Source: Anomaloglossus baeobatrachus (Eukaryota; Chordata; Amphibia; Anura; Aromobatidae). Taken from it: DNA of 64,000 bases. The stretch spans positions 372,001-436,000 of the forward strand of contig NW_027445228.1 in the NCBI RefSeq assembly GCF_048569485.1. The letters run 5' to 3'. Positions 32,209-44,224 of the stretch are shown here, piece after piece (the first letter of the stretch is position 1; the number at the start of each line of letters is the position of its first letter). The notes beneath the pieces were generated by a model. That model was not told the origin of the DNA. It saw nothing but the letters and a program-made list of their open reading frames with translations, and searched no databases. Made by a program: the position numbers and the translations under genes.

Positions 32209-32747
32209 AGGCCGCTCTACACGCTGTGATATCGTGACCGATATCGCTAGCGTGCGCACCCGCGCCCATCGTTTCTGCATCACGGGCAAACCGCTGCCCG
32301 TGGTGCACAAAATCGCGCGGACCCGTCACACTACTTACCTGCCTAGCGACGTCGCTGTGACCGGCGAACCTCCTCCTTTCTAAGGGTCCGGTTCATTCGG
32401 CGTCACAGCGACGTCACTAAGCGGCCGCCCAATAGAAGTGGAGGGGCGGAGATGAGCGGGACATAACATCCCGCCCACCTCCTTCCTTCCTCATTGCGGC
32501 CGGGACGCAGGTAAGGTGAGGTTCCTCGTTCCTGCGGTGTCACATATAGCGTCAGGAATGACGAACTATATCGTAGTGGCAGCAGCAACGATAATCGAGA
32601 TTAGTGATTTTGAACGTTTTTGCGACGATTCAAAATCACTAATAAGTGTCACACGCAACAACATCGCTAATGCGGCCGGATGTGCGTCACAAAGTCCGTG
32701 ACCCCAACGACATTGCTTTAGCGATGTCGTAGCGTGTAAAGTGGCCT
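32209..32747. mobile_element. MITE, 539 bp, TTA target duplication
   Basis: The ends AGGCCGCTCTACACGCTGTG and TAGCGTGTAAAGTGGCCT are flanked by TTA (32206-32208, 32748-32750). The interior has ATCG/CGAT-rich palindromes. Confidence 0.85.
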
Positions 32748-32835
32748 TTAGCCTGTAGCCCTGTCTGACTCCTCGGCTCTGCTGGAAATAAGCCATTCTT
32801 GTATCGTTCACATTCACACTGCAGAGGTTCTCGGT

Positions 32836-33270
32836 TTAGGAGCTTTTGATGACATCGTAGGACTTTCCTACTATTCCGCTCTCCAGAAATTTCAAGAGCA
32901 AGCCCGGGTGCCACACAGAGTCAAAAGCCTTTTTAAAGTCCACAAAACATGCGTATATCTTCACGTACTTTGTTTTGTGGATGTGGTTCTGAATGAGAAT
33001 GTGCAGGGTGTAGATGTGGTCCGTGGTGCGGTGGTTTGGCAGGAACCCTGGTTGGCTCTTGCTGAGGATATTGTGCTCAGTGAAGAAACTGAGGATCCTC
33101 TTGTTCAGGAGGCTGGTGAACAGTTTTCCCAGGTTCCTGCTGACACGTCTTCCTCTGTAGTTGGCAGGGTCATACCTGTCCCTGCTCTTGTGGATGGGTG
33201 TGATGGGCCCTTGCTTCCAGGTACGAGGGAAGAAGCCGGCACTCAGCACAATATTAAACAGTTTAACCAT
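32836..33270 (-). pseudogene. LINE reverse transcriptase fragment
   Basis: 145 aa with WKQGPITPIHKSRDRYDPANYR (motif 1-2 region of non-LTR RTs), FLPNHRTTDHIYTLHILI and the motif A box YACFVDFKKAFDSVWH. It belongs to the LINE described at 29655-34010. The next RT motif (SRGVRQG) lies just downstream at ~32790 in another frame, so the copy is frameshifted. Confidence 0.85.
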
Positions 33271-33374
33271 TCCAGCTTGTATTTCCGGTGGGCTTTATTT
33301 TAGCATCTCTGGGGGGATCCATCCGGACCCCTGGCTTTTTTATACTTTATGGAAGAGATTCTCTGCAACTTTCT

Positions 33375-33860
33375 CTAATGTAATTGGTGTATCCAGAGGG
33401 TTTTAGGAATTTTTTTTACTTTCTCCTCCATCGCCTTTAGTTTTGATGTTCTGTTTTCCTGTTCTTGGCTTAGTCCTTCTTTTGGGATGTCTTTGTAGAG
33501 GTCTCTGAAGCACTGGAGCGAGATGTTGCCATTTTGGATATGGATGTTGTTATTCTTGCTCTTTGTGTCTATGTGACTCCATAGTTCGCAGAAGGAGTTG
33601 TCTTGGAGGGCGTCTTGGAGTTCGCTAGGTTTGGTAGAGATGTAGCTCTGCTTCTTCCTCCTGAGGATGGGTTTGTGCTGCCTTTGTATGGTGTCATAGG
33701 CTTCCCTCAGGCCCGGGTGTTTGGGGTCTCTGTGTTTATTGTTTGAGGCTGTTCTCAGGGTCTTTCGTATGGCTTTACATTCTCTGTCAAACCAACCATT
33801 GATCTGCTCTTCTTTTGGTCTCTTGTAGTTGACTTGTGTAAGGTTGGACAATTTGGCCAT
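33375..33860 (-). pseudogene. LINE linker region between endonuclease and RT
   Basis: 162 aa with WFDRECKAIRKTLR and RRKKQSYISTK, a pattern usual between the endonuclease and RT domains of CR1/L2-type LINEs. An endonuclease upstream is not found. Confidence 0.75.
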
Positions 33861-33889
33861 GGTGTAGAATATTTTGATGAGGTCTTTTG

Positions 33890-34107
33890 CAGCTTAACTC
33901 GCTCCTTCTGGGTTAGACTTGTAGCTGTAGAAGTTATGGAGCATCTCTTGGATTTCGGGCCTGTTCGGAGCCTCTTTATATTTTATTGCTGACTGTGGTT
34001 TTCTGCCAGGTCACTCGGGTCAATGAGGTTACCTGCAATCACCGGTGGAGGATTGTGGGAGCTGTAACCTGAGTGATGTCATCACAGCTCAGTCATTCTC
34101 TGCCTGA
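33890..34107. other. LINE edge and spacer
   Basis: LINE-like sequence fades out near 34010. The rest up to the foldback at 34108 shows no feature. Confidence 0.4.
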
Positions 34108-34941
34108 GGCTGGAGTCACACTTGCGTATGATTGCGTCCAATTCTCATGCCTTAGATTAGGACGATTGTTTGTCACTTGTCATCCTTGTGCTGTCCCTGT
34201 ACAATCTGTTTTTTTTTTTCTCAGCAGCTTTTAGTCATTTACAGGACCTTTTACAGGAGCATTAAGGCCTTGTGCACACGCTGCGGTTTTTGCTGCGGTT
34301 TTTGCTGCATGAATTGCTGCAGAAAATGTTCATAACCTTTCTGCAGTCATTTCCCAGTAAAACCTATGGTAAAAAAGATGTGCGCACACTGCGGTTTTTT
34401 CCCCTTCAGGTTCTTCTGCAGAATTTCTGCAGCAAAAAGAATGTGCATGTCACTCCTTTTCCGCAGGTACCTGCAGTTTTTGCCATAGATAATGGTTAAA
34501 AACCGCAGGGAACAACCTGCAGAAAATTCACGGCAATGCCGCAACCAAACCGTGGTAAAACCGCATGCGGTTTTCAAGTGCGGTTTGCTGCGTTTTTTTC
34601 CCGCAGGTGCGGTAATCTTTCAGAAGTTGCGGAATTTGATTAAGAATATTCCATTTTCTAGTGCGCACAGGGCAGTGTTTTCTGCTACATGATAGAATTG
34701 TATCCATAAAAACGGATGTCACTAGGATGGTCCGTGTGACATTGTTTTTTTTCTTGCACCCACAGATTTGCATTGGCGAGTCTGGCGCGAGATATCTGTG
34801 CAATCGCAGCATTCTGTAATTTATTTATTTTTTTTCCTCAGTCCCATTGGAGCTGCCTCATTGATTAACTTTGTTTTGAGGCCAATGCGAGATTTTCTCA
34901 TATTGCACTCGTGCGAGTCATACGCAAGTGTGACTCCAGCC
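34108..34941. mobile_element. Foldback MITE, 834 bp, with a nested MITE
   Basis: The ends GGCTGGAGTCACACTTGCGT and ATACGCAAGTGTGACTCCAGCC are flanked by TGA on both sides. Nested inside, ~34265-34675 begins after TTA with AGGCCTTGTGCACACGCTGC and ends near TGCGCACAGGGC, with GCGGTTTT words. Confidence 0.75.
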
Positions 34942-34943
34942 TG

Positions 34944-35860
34944 AAGCCATGTTCTATGGCCACACGTTGTGATTTCAGATGTAGCAGAGCTGCAATCGTC
35001 GTGGGACCTTGTGTGGATTACGTTGGTCCTGGGTGTTTTGGGGGTTAATAAAGGGGTGATTTTTTTGTATTTTATTTCAGATAAAGGATTTTTTTGGTGT
35101 TTGTTTATTTTTTTTCACCTACATATTACTAATGAGGGGTCTCAAAAACACCTCCCCATTACTAATCCAGGCCTTAGTGGCAGCTCTGGGCTGCCATTAA
35201 CCCCTGATTACCTTGATTGTCACCACACCAGGGCAATCGGGATGACCTGGGTAAAGTGGCAGGACTGGCGCATCTAATGGATCCAGCAATTCCAGGCGGC
35301 TACAGGCTATATTTAGGCCGAAGGGCCCCAATAACCATGAGTCTCCCCAGCCTGAAAACACCAGCTTCCAGCTGCGAGCTTTATCATGGCCGGGTATCAA
35401 AATGGGGGGGGTGCAAGCATATTTTTTTTAAATGATATAATTTTAAAAAAGCTGCATGCGGTTCTTCTTTTTTTTTTTTTTTTTTTTTTTATTCACAGTC
35501 AATGTAGGGGTACGGCTGGGGGCTGCAGCCTGTAGCTGTATACTTTATCTGTACTGGGTTTCATAATATGGGTTGATGCTACACTAATTTTTTTTTATTT
35601 ATTTTTATATATTGCAGTCAGACACACTGTTACACAGGCTGGGGGCGCGTCTGACTGCAACCAATCAGAGACGTGGGGACTGGCAGTGGGCGGAGAAACA
35701 GTGAATGTGTATGACGTTAATGAGGTTATTGCCGCGCGGAAACACAGTATAATGTGTCTGCTCCAATCCCACTATCCCTTCTACCACCATTTTATAGCAC
35801 AGGACTCTGGTCCCCATAGACTTATATGGGGACCGCCATCCGGCCAGATATCCAGGATCA
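34944..35860 (+). repeat. Amphibian-type interspersed repeat
   Basis: Same blocks as 9876-10500 and 16760-17280, here in + orientation: GTAGCAGAGCTGCAATCGTC, GGGGGTTAATAAAGGGGTGA, a TTACTAATCCAGGC segment, and the CAACCAATCAGAGACG and GGCCAGATATCCAGGATCAA end. Non-coding. Confidence 0.65.
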
Positions 35861-38800
35861 ATTACGGACCTGAATCAGGTCAACAACAAACTTAGTCAGA
35901 GTATCGTACTGCAAGGATAGCTGTTGTGGAAAGTACAACCCTAATCTGGGTGCGCTACCAAACAAGATCTCATAGGGGCTCAACTTGTGGGCTCCGGTTG
36001 GGGTGTGTCTGATGCTGAACAATGCAAAGGGAAGACTCTCATGCCATGGCTTCCCTGTCTCCTGCGCTGCCTTAAGCATTTTTGCTTTCAGTGTCCCATT
36101 TAACCTCTCAACTTTCCCACTACTCTGAGGGTGATACGGGGTGTGTAGAGCCAATTCAGTACCCAAGGCCTGCCATATCTCTTTGGTCAAGTTAGCAGTA
36201 AAAGCAGGCCCCTAGTCACTTTCTATGGTCTCCGGGAGTCCATATCTGCACACTATCTCCGTGAGAAGTTTCTTCATCGTTGTTTTCGCGGATTGGTTCT
36301 TGACAGGAAACGCTTCTAGCCATCCGGAAAAGATATCTATCACCACCAAGACTTATTCAAATCCTCCTGAGTGAGGCATCTGGATGTGATCTATCTGTAT
36401 GCGCTGGAAGGGGTACAAAGGCTTGGGTGTACACTTCTGAGGCGTCTTCTCCGTTTTCCCAGGGTTGCATCGGGTGCAGACCAGACATCCTTTCGTGTAG
36501 TTTGCTGCTGCAGTGGAAAATCCAGGTGCATGATAGTATTCTCTCACAAGATTGTGCATCTTCATCTTTGACTGATGTGTAATCCCATGGGCCCATCTGG
36601 CCACCATCGGGTAGAGAGCACGCGGAAGGCATGGTTTCCCTTTTTCCAGTATCAGATGTTTCTCATTCTGTACTGCTCCATCTAGGATCCATTTTTCTTT
36701 CTCTTCTTTCGAGGCCTGCCTCTGAAGAATACGGACCATGTCTTCCCAAGACTTTCCATCTTTCCCCTCTTCTTGTTCTTCAGGATTGGTTAGGGAGCAC
36801 AACTTGGTCACTTCAGTGACGAGTGCTTGCAGTGCTGCTTCTTTGGCTGTTCTGTCAGCGAGGGCATTTCCCAGTGCTTCCTTTGAAGTTCCCCCAGTGT
36901 GGGCCTTGACCTTGATCACTGCGACTGTATCTGGCAATAGCAAAGACTCCATCAGTTCTTTAACGGCCTTGTGGTGGCGTACAGGTGTTCCATTTGTGGT
37001 GATGAAGTCTCTCGCCTTCCATATTGGTCCATAATCGTGAGCGATTCCCCATGCATAGCGGGATTCAGAGTAAATGTTCACCTTTTTTCCCGCCGCCATC
37101 TTGCAGACTTCAGTGAGAGCGCGTATCTCAGCTTCTTGAGCAGACAAGGATGCGGGTAGCGCCTGTGTCATCATCACAGCATCTTCTGTTACCACCGCTA
37201 TACCCGTGCGAAACTGCCCCTCTTTATCTGCATATCTCGATCCATTCACAAAGAGGGTTAAGTCAGGGTCTTCTAAGGGTGTATCTTTCACGGTATCGAA
37301 TCCAGAGATTTCCTGCCTCATGAGAGCAAGGCAATCACGCTGTGCTATGCCTGAGTCGACTACCTCTTCCACCAAGGTGTCAGAGGTGGGACACTCCCCC
37401 CCCCCCCCCCCCCAATGGGAGAGGGAGGAGAGTAGTAGGGTTAAGGACCGCACACCGGGAGATGGTGACGTTGTCAGGAAGCAGTAGGGAGCACTGTAGC
37501 CGCAAGTGACGAGCGGAAGAGAGATGTTTCGGCTGAGTCTGTGCCGGGATGGCAGTAATGTCATGCAGAGTCTTGATGTTCAACTGGTGACCTAAAACGA
37601 TGTCAGAGGTCTTGTCCAACAGTAGGTGGGTTGCAAACACAGCTCTCATGCAGGATGGTGCTCCTCGGGCGACAGGATCCAGTCTGGCTGAGTAGTATCC
37701 AATGGGCCGCTGTCTTCCTCCATGGGAATGGGTCAAAACCCCCGTTGCATGTCCTGCTTTCTCCATGACGAACAGGCAGAATGGTTTTTGATAGTCCGGC
37801 AAACCCAGGGCTGGAGAGGAAGATATGATATTTTTCACCTTGTAGAATGCATGTATAGCCTCCTTTGTTAAACTGAATGGCTGATTCTTCAAGCATTCAT
37901 ATAAAGGCTCCATCATCAGAGAGGCATCCATTATCCACGGTCGACAATATGACGTCATCCCTAGGTAGGATTGCAGTTGAGTGTGATTTTGGGGAAGTGG
38001 TATTTGCTCAACGGCTGACTTCCTGTCTGCCGTTAGATGCTTAGCTTGATGCGAGATGCAGTGTCCCAAGAACACGACTTTTTCCTGGCAGATCTGGAGT
38101 TTGTTTTTGGAAGCTTTACATCCATTCAGTGCAAGGAATTGTAGTAGTGAGATTGAGTTTTCTTGGGCTTCCTCCAGGGAATCACAGCAGAGGAGAAGAT
38201 CATCGACATATTGAAGCAGGACTACATTGGGGTGAGTGATCCTCCATGGTTCTAATACATCAGTCATTGCTTGGCTGAACATGGATGGGCTGTTCTGGGC
38301 CCCTTGGGGCATCACTGTCCATGTATACTGCTGGCCCTCATGGGTAAAAGCAAAAAGATGTTGACAATCTGCACTTAATGGGACACTGAAGAAAGCATTA
38401 GCTAGATCCACTACGGTGAAACAGGAGGCAGTAGATGGGATGCCTGCCAGCAGAGTATGTGGGTTAGGCACTATTGGAGTGTCCAGTACTGTGGCTTCAT
38501 TAACTGCTCGCAAGTCTTGGACCATTCTGTAGGTGGCTGGTTCTCCCTTTCTTGTTTTCTTTTTTACTGGAAACAACAGTGTGTTGCAGGGAGATTTGTT
38601 GGTATGATTGTTCCATTCTTGAGATAGCATTCTAACTGATGAGAGATAGCAGCAGACTGTTGAATTGAGACTGGGTATTGTGACTTGCGGGGGAGTAAGG
38701 CTCCTGGTTTAAGCTTCACCTCCACTGGCAGGACTGGCAGTCTTCCAACATCTTCTGGACCTTGTGACCAGAGTATATCAGGGACCTGTGATAGCCAGGT

Positions 38801-38880
38801 GTCAGAGGTAGGCTTCACATCTTCAGATACACAGAAAAGACCGAACACTTGCGACACTTCATCCTGATCCAGGGGGGTAG
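35858..38880 (-). pseudogene. Endogenous retrovirus pol (RT, RNase H, integrase), broken
   Basis: A fossil pol of a class I-like endogenous retrovirus on the minus strand. RT lies at about 38870-37500 with the LLQYVDDLLLC box and MPQGAQNSPSMFSQA. RNase H lies at about 37500-36700 with LFVNGSRY and ALADRTAKEAA. The integrase runs from the HHCC-type zinc region (GITHQSKMK ... CLVCTRC, ~36590-36450) through the core to ~35870 (YHPQSSGKVERLNGTLK). It carries a few breaks and has no LTR next to it. The repeat at 34944-35860 abuts its 3' end and a TTAA element its 5' end. Gamma/epsilonretrovirus-like affinity is inferred from the motifs and from the nearby gag/protease piece. Confidence 0.88.
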
Positions 38881-38884
38881 TTAA

Positions 38885-40907
38885 AGGGAAGGTATCGCGT
38901 TTTTTTATTTTTGTATTAAAAATAGTGATTATGAAATCAAGTATTTCTAATACAAAATGAAAATCGCAGCTTATTTAGTTTTTATGTAATTCTTATTTTA
39001 CTGGAGGCACTGGGGGCTGCCATGCTGGATTTGCCTTGTGTGTAACGACAGTAACTCCTTCCTTTTATGGCAGCCCCTGTGCATAGACTCTGATAGTCGG
39101 GCTCCGACCCCATGCCATACGTTACAGTGGGTGTCTGCTGTGACGTGGACGCGCCCCCTGGGCTGTCCAGAACAGAATAGAGGGAGGAGACCAGCGCCAT
39201 CATTGTGGAGCTCACAGCGTGTGCTGTTTGCTCCACTTTACCCCTGTCACCCGCCGAAATGTGTGAGTACGGGCCGCCTTCCTCCCCTCGTTACCGTCTC
39301 CAATGACACCCCCCTCCCTCCGTTCTCCCAAGTCCCCGCTCTGCCCGCTGCCGCAGCTCACCCGGCTCTGCCCGCCGCTGGTGTGTGTGTGTCACAAGGT
39401 CCCCATCAGGGGTGATTGTGAGTGTGTGTTGGCGCTTGCGATGCTGTGCCGTGAGCTTCCAGGACCTGCGAGAGGATCACATGGGAGGCATGTGATATCT
39501 CCGGATGTTGTGAGTGTGTGCGTGCGATTGTACAGGTATGTGCGATATCGTGAGTATGTGTGAGTGTATGCGATCGGATATGTGAAATGTCGGCCGGACG
39601 CAGGGGAGGATGGCATGCAGCACAGCTGCCTGGAGCGCCCACCGGAGGTCACAGGGAGGAATGATGTGAAAGGTGTGTGTGTGTGTGTGTGTGTGTGTGG
39701 CACAAGGTCCCCATCAGGGGTGATTGGTATGTGTGTGTGCACGTGCGTGCCACTGCATGTGAGTACCTGTGTGTGTACCGGTGATAATGTCTGCAGGGTT
39801 GTGTATCTAATCCTATCCTGTGTGATACTATCTGCAGGGCTGTGTATCTAATCCTCTCCTGTGTGATACTGTCTGCTGAGCTGTGTATCTAATCCTCTCC
39901 TGTGTGATACTGTCTGCTGAGCTGTGTATCTAATCCTATCCTGTGTCATACTGTCTGCTGAGCTGTGTATCTAATCCTATCCTCTGTGATACTTTCTGCT
40001 GAGCCGTGTATCTAATCCTGTCCTGGGTGATGCTGTCTGCTGAGCTGTGTATCTAATCCTCTCCTGTGTGATACTGTCTGCTGAGCTGTGTATCTAATCC
40101 TCTCCTGTGTGATACTGTCTGCTGAGCCATGTATCTAATCCTCTCCTGTGTGATACTGTCTGCTGAGCTGTGTATCTAATCCTATCCTGTGTGATACTGT
40201 CTGCTGAGCTGTGTATCTAATCCTATCCTCTGTGATACTGTTTGCAGAGCCGTGTATCTAATCCTGTCCTGGGTGATGCTGTCTGCTGAGCCGTGTATCT
40301 AATCCTCTCCTGTGTGATACTGTCTGCTGAGCTGTGTATCTAATCCTATCCTGTGTGATACTGTCTGCTGAGCTGTGTATCTAATCCTATCCTCTGTGAT
40401 ACTGTCTGCTGAGCCGTGTATCTAATCCTCTCCTGTGTGATACTGTCTGCTGAGCTGTGTATCTAATCCTTTCCTGTGTGATACTGTCTGCTGAGCCGTG
40501 TATCTAATCCTCTCCTGTGTGATACTCCTGCTGTCCTTGGTGACACTTTAGGCATTTCTGGTCACCATGAAAATAGCTGTGCACTGTGTCCTTACATGTC
40601 ATTCTCTGTTATCTGTTGTAAACACTCAGATTAGGAGGGGGGAGGCGCCATCCCACACAGGAGAGCAGACTCCGCCCACTTTACAGCAGGCTGTAATCTG
40701 AGCTTTTTATACAGTGGAAATTCAGTAGGATTTCAGAAGCTGCTCCCCCTAGTGTTTTTATCAAGTGAAAATATCAAACTTTTTAATTTTTTTTTTATAT
40801 TTTGCACAATTAAAAAAAAAAAATAATATTTAAACAAAACATTTAAACATTATTACTTTACATTTTTTTCAGTTATTATTATTTTTTTTTTTGACGATAC
40901 CTTCCCT
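38885..40907. mobile_element. T2-like TTAA element, about 2.0 kb, carrying a minisatellite
   Basis: TTAA at 38881-38884 and 40908-40911 flank the inverted ends AGGGAAGGTATCGCGTTTTT and GACGATACCTTCCCT. With the target site this reads TTAAAGGGAAGG, matching the frog T2 MITE pattern. The interior has a GC-rich part (39000-39700, with a (GT)n run at 39676-39698) and a 41-bp minisatellite (39800-40525). No transposase is seen. Confidence 0.8.
39800..40525 (+). repeat. 41-bp minisatellite inside the T2-like element
   Basis: About 17 units of CTGTGTATCTAATCCTCTCC plus TGTGTGATACTGTCTGCTGAG with scattered substitutions. Confidence 0.92.
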
Positions 40908-40911
40908 TTAA

Positions 40912-42193
40912 CCCCTTCAGCCCCCGGGCACTTTCCGTTTTTGCGTTTTTGTTTTTTGCTCCCCTTCTTCTGAGAGGCGTAACATTTTTATTTTTCCATC
41001 AATCTTGCCATATGAGGGCTTGTTTTTTGTGGGACGAGTTGTACTTTTAAATGAAACCATAAGTTTTACCATATAGTGTACTGGAAAACGGCAAAAAAAT
41101 TCCAAGTGCGGAAAAATTGCAAAAAAAGTGTGATCATACAATAGTTTTTGGGATATTTTATTCACTGTGTTCACTATATGGTAAAACTGAGGTATCTATG
41201 TGATGCCTCAGGTCGGTGTGAGTTTGTAGACACCAAACATGTATAGGTTTACTTGTATCTAAGGGGTTAAAAAAAATTCACAAGTTTGTCCAATAAAAGT
41301 GGCGCACGTTTTGCGCCATTTTCCAAAACACGTAGCGTTCTTATTTTTAAGGATCTATGGCTCAGTGATGGCTTATTTTTTGCGTCTCGAGCTGACGTTT
41401 ATAATGGTACCATTTTTGCGCAGATGCTACGTTTTGATCGCCTGTTATTGCATTTTGCGTAAAACTTGCGGCGACCAAAAAACGTAATTTTGGCGTTTGG
41501 AATTTTTTTGTGACTACGCCGTTTACCAATCAGATTAATTGATTTTATATTTTGATAGATCGGGCATTTCTGAACGCGGCGATACCAAATATGTGTATAT
41601 TTATTTATTTTTTAACCCTTTAATTTTCAATGGGGGGAAAGGGGGGTGATTTGAACTTTTAGGTTTTTTGTTTTTTTTTTATTTTTTAAAACTTTTTTTT
41701 TTACTTTTTTTTTTTATTTTACTAGTCCCCCTAGGGGGCTATAGCGATCAGCAATCCGATTGCTGATCGCTATCTGCTGATCACAGCTATACCGCTGTAA
41801 TCAGCAGATTCAGTCACTTTGGTTTACCCTCTGCTCTCGGCCGAGGGAAAATGAAAGTGAAACATCGTAGCAGCAGGCGTCATCACATGACCCTGTGCTA
41901 CGATGGCAACCACCGATAGTCACGTGATAACACACGTGACTTCCGGTGGGGGCGGCGGTGAGTAACAAACATGGCCGCGCGCATTTAAATCTTGCTGCCA
42001 GACTTTGGCAGCAAGATTTAAGGGGTTAATGGCCGCGGGTGGAAGCGATTCCACCCGCGGCTAGTAGGCACACATGTCAGCTGTTGAAAACAGCTGATAT
42101 GTGTGCCGATCCACGCCGCCTGCCCGCGGCAGGGGGCGGGGCTTAACGGGACACGATCCTGGACGGATAGATCCGTCCAAGGTCGTGAAGGGG
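40912..42193. mobile_element. Kolobok-like TTAA element, about 1.28 kb, non-autonomous
   Basis: TTAA at 40908-40911 (shared with the preceding element) and 42194-42197 flank CCCCTTCAG and its counterpart TGAAGGGG. The interior is a common amphibian non-coding repeat type, with GCGATCAGCAATCCGATTGC-like palindromes and GATCCGTCCA near the right end. No transposase ORF. Confidence 0.75.
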
Positions 42194-42199
42194 TTAAAG

Positions 42200-42925
42200 A
42201 GAGAAGGCCCATACACAGACATGGGTACAATCCTTTGTCTCTGGTCTCCGAGAGCCCATACGCAAACAACTGCAGCTAGTAACCCCTGATTACAGAGTAA
42301 AAGACCAAGACACCCTCTTTCAGGTAGCAAGAGGTGTTGAGATGAATCTAGCAGTTTCAAAGTCCACACCACGTACAAATGTGTTACTCGCACAGTCACC
42401 TGGAGAGGATCAGGGACGTAAGAAGTCTGACATCATCTGCTATAGATGTAAAAAACCTGGGCATATCAAAAGACATTGTAGGAAATTCTCTCAGCACAAG
42501 GACCTACAGCAGCAATCACCAACTGATGTGCCTCCTCCACCTCCCCCTCCTCTCCAATAGGAGATTGGCAAGCTGGGTCCACCACCATCTTTTAACCTAC
42601 TCTACAATCATACCCCCAAGCAAGCTAGCGGTCCTCCTCCTACCATACAGGTGGAAGTAGAAGGGAAATCTATTCCCTTTTTGGTGGATACCGGTGCAGC
42701 CAGAAGCGTCATTAGGTTTGCAGATTTACCTGACCCAGATTGTCTCACAGATGAAGTTGTCCCATGTGTGGGTATTGATGGAACCACCCGAAGTACTCCC
42801 ATGACACGTCCTTTGAATCTCAGCCTGCAACCTACACACAGTATGCTTTCACAGCTCGTGGTATCCAATACATGTCTGGTGAATCTTTTAGGCACAGACC
42901 CAACAATGATGGTACCGTCTCCATA
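42200..42925 (+). pseudogene. Endogenous retrovirus gag C-terminus and protease remnant
   Basis: A fossil piece in + orientation. It holds a capsid-end stretch (FVSGLREPIRKQLQL), a single CCHC knuckle (CYRCKKPGHIKRHC) of nucleocapsid type, a proline run, then a retroviral aspartic protease with LVDTGAARSVI. Gag and protease are in one frame separated by a single UAG, the read-through arrangement used by gamma- and epsilonretroviruses. The piece ends where the GT-rich minisatellite begins. It is probably related to the pol at 35858-38880, which points the opposite way. Confidence 0.85.
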
Positions 42926-42936
42926 ACACTGAGCCC

Positions 42937-42937
42937 G

Positions 42938-42970
<33 letters not shown>

Positions 42971-43815
42971 GTGCTGAGCCCGATGTGTGTGTGTGTGTGT
43001 GTGGGGTGCTGAGCCCGATGTGTGTGTGTGTGTGTGTGTGGGGTGCTGAGACCGATGTGAGTGTGTGGGGTGCTGAGCCCGATGTGTGTGTGTGTGGGGT
43101 GCTGAGCCCGATTTGTGTGTGTGTGTGGGGTGCTGAGCCCGATGTGTGTGTGTGTGTGTGGGGTGCTGAGCCCGATGTGTGTGTGTGGGGTGCTGAGCTC
43201 GATGTGTGTGTGTGGGGTGCTGAGTCCGATGTGTGTGTGTGTGGGGTGCTGAGCCCGATGTGTGTGTGTGTGGGGTGCTGAGCCCGATGTGTGTGTGTGT
43301 GGGGTGCTGAGCCCGATGTGTGTGTGTGTGGGGTGCTGAGCCCGATGTGTGTGTGTGTGGGGTGCTGAGCCCGATGTGTGTGTGTGTGGGGTGCTGAGCC
43401 CGATGTGTGTGTGTGTGGGGTGCTGAGCCCGATGTGTGTGTGGGGGGTGCTGAGCCCGATGTGTGTGTGGGGGGTGCTGAGCCCGATGTGTGTGTGGGGG
43501 GTGCTGAGCCCGATGTGTGTGTGGGGGGTGCTGAGCCCGATGTGTGTGTGTGGGGGGTGCTGAGCCCGATGTGTGTGTGGGGGGTGCTGAGCCCGATGTG
43601 TGTGTGGGGGGTGCTGAGCCCGATGTGTGTGTGGGGGGTGCTGAGCCCGATGTGTGTGTGGGGGGGTGCTGAGCCCGATGTGTGTGTGTGTGGGGGGGTG
43701 CTGAGCCCGATGTGTGTGTGTGTGTGTGGGGGGGGGGGGGTTGCAGAGCCCGATGTGTGTGGGGGTGTGCAGAGTCCGATGCTTGTGTGTGTGTGGGGGG
43801 GGGGGTGCAGAGCCC

Positions 43816-43848
<33 letters not shown>

Positions 43849-44150
43849 CGGGGGGTGCAGAGCCCGATGTGTGTGTGTGTGTGTGGGGGGGGGTGCAGAG
43901 CCCGATGTGTGTGTGTGTGTGTGTGGGGGGGGTGCAGAGCCCGATGTGTGTGTGTGTGTGTGTGTGTGGGGGGGGGCGTGCAGAGCCCGATGTGTGTGTG
44001 TGTGGGGGCGTGCAGAGCCCGATGTGTGTGTGTGTGGGGGGGTGCAGAGCCCAATGTGTGTGTGTGTGGGGGGGTGCAGAGCCCGATGTGTGTGTGTGTG
44101 GAGGGGTGCAGAGCCCGATGTGTGTGTGTGTGGGGGGGGTGCAGAGCCTG

Positions 44151-44183
<33 letters not shown>

Positions 44184-44224
44184 GGGGGGGGGTGCAGAGC
44201 CCGATGTGTGTGTGGGGGGGGGGG
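42937..44224 (+). repeat. GT-rich minisatellite (28-35 bp units)
   Basis: Units of GTGCTGAGCCCGAT followed by (TG)n and a G-run; from ~43740 the unit changes to GTGCAGAGCCCGAT. Long open frames on both strands (Cys/Val-rich on +, His/Thr/Pro-rich on -) follow from the composition and are not genes. Confidence 0.95.

Larger units (their letters stand above)
29655..34010 (-). mobile_element. LINE (CR1/L2/Rex-like) 5'-truncated and cut by four MITEs
   Basis: Minus-strand pieces, in order: a pre-RT region 33860-33375; RT 33270-32750 with FVDFKKAFDSVWH and SRGVRQG; 31650-31380 with KFLLYADDLLLL, the catalytic box; 30780-30394 with KIFNSII-PILLYSSEVWGP; and 30070-29655 with a C-terminal ETHLLLHC-type Cys/His motif. 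The gaps are exactly the MITEs at 32209-32747, 31653-32199, 30785-31377 and 30074-30390. No endonuclease domain is seen upstream of ~34010. Several frame changes and stops occur in the pieces themselves, so it is an old copy. Confidence 0.85.

Noticed and set aside
33161-33406. Plus-strand open frames over the LINE
   Set aside because: Antisense shadows of the LINE reverse transcriptase.
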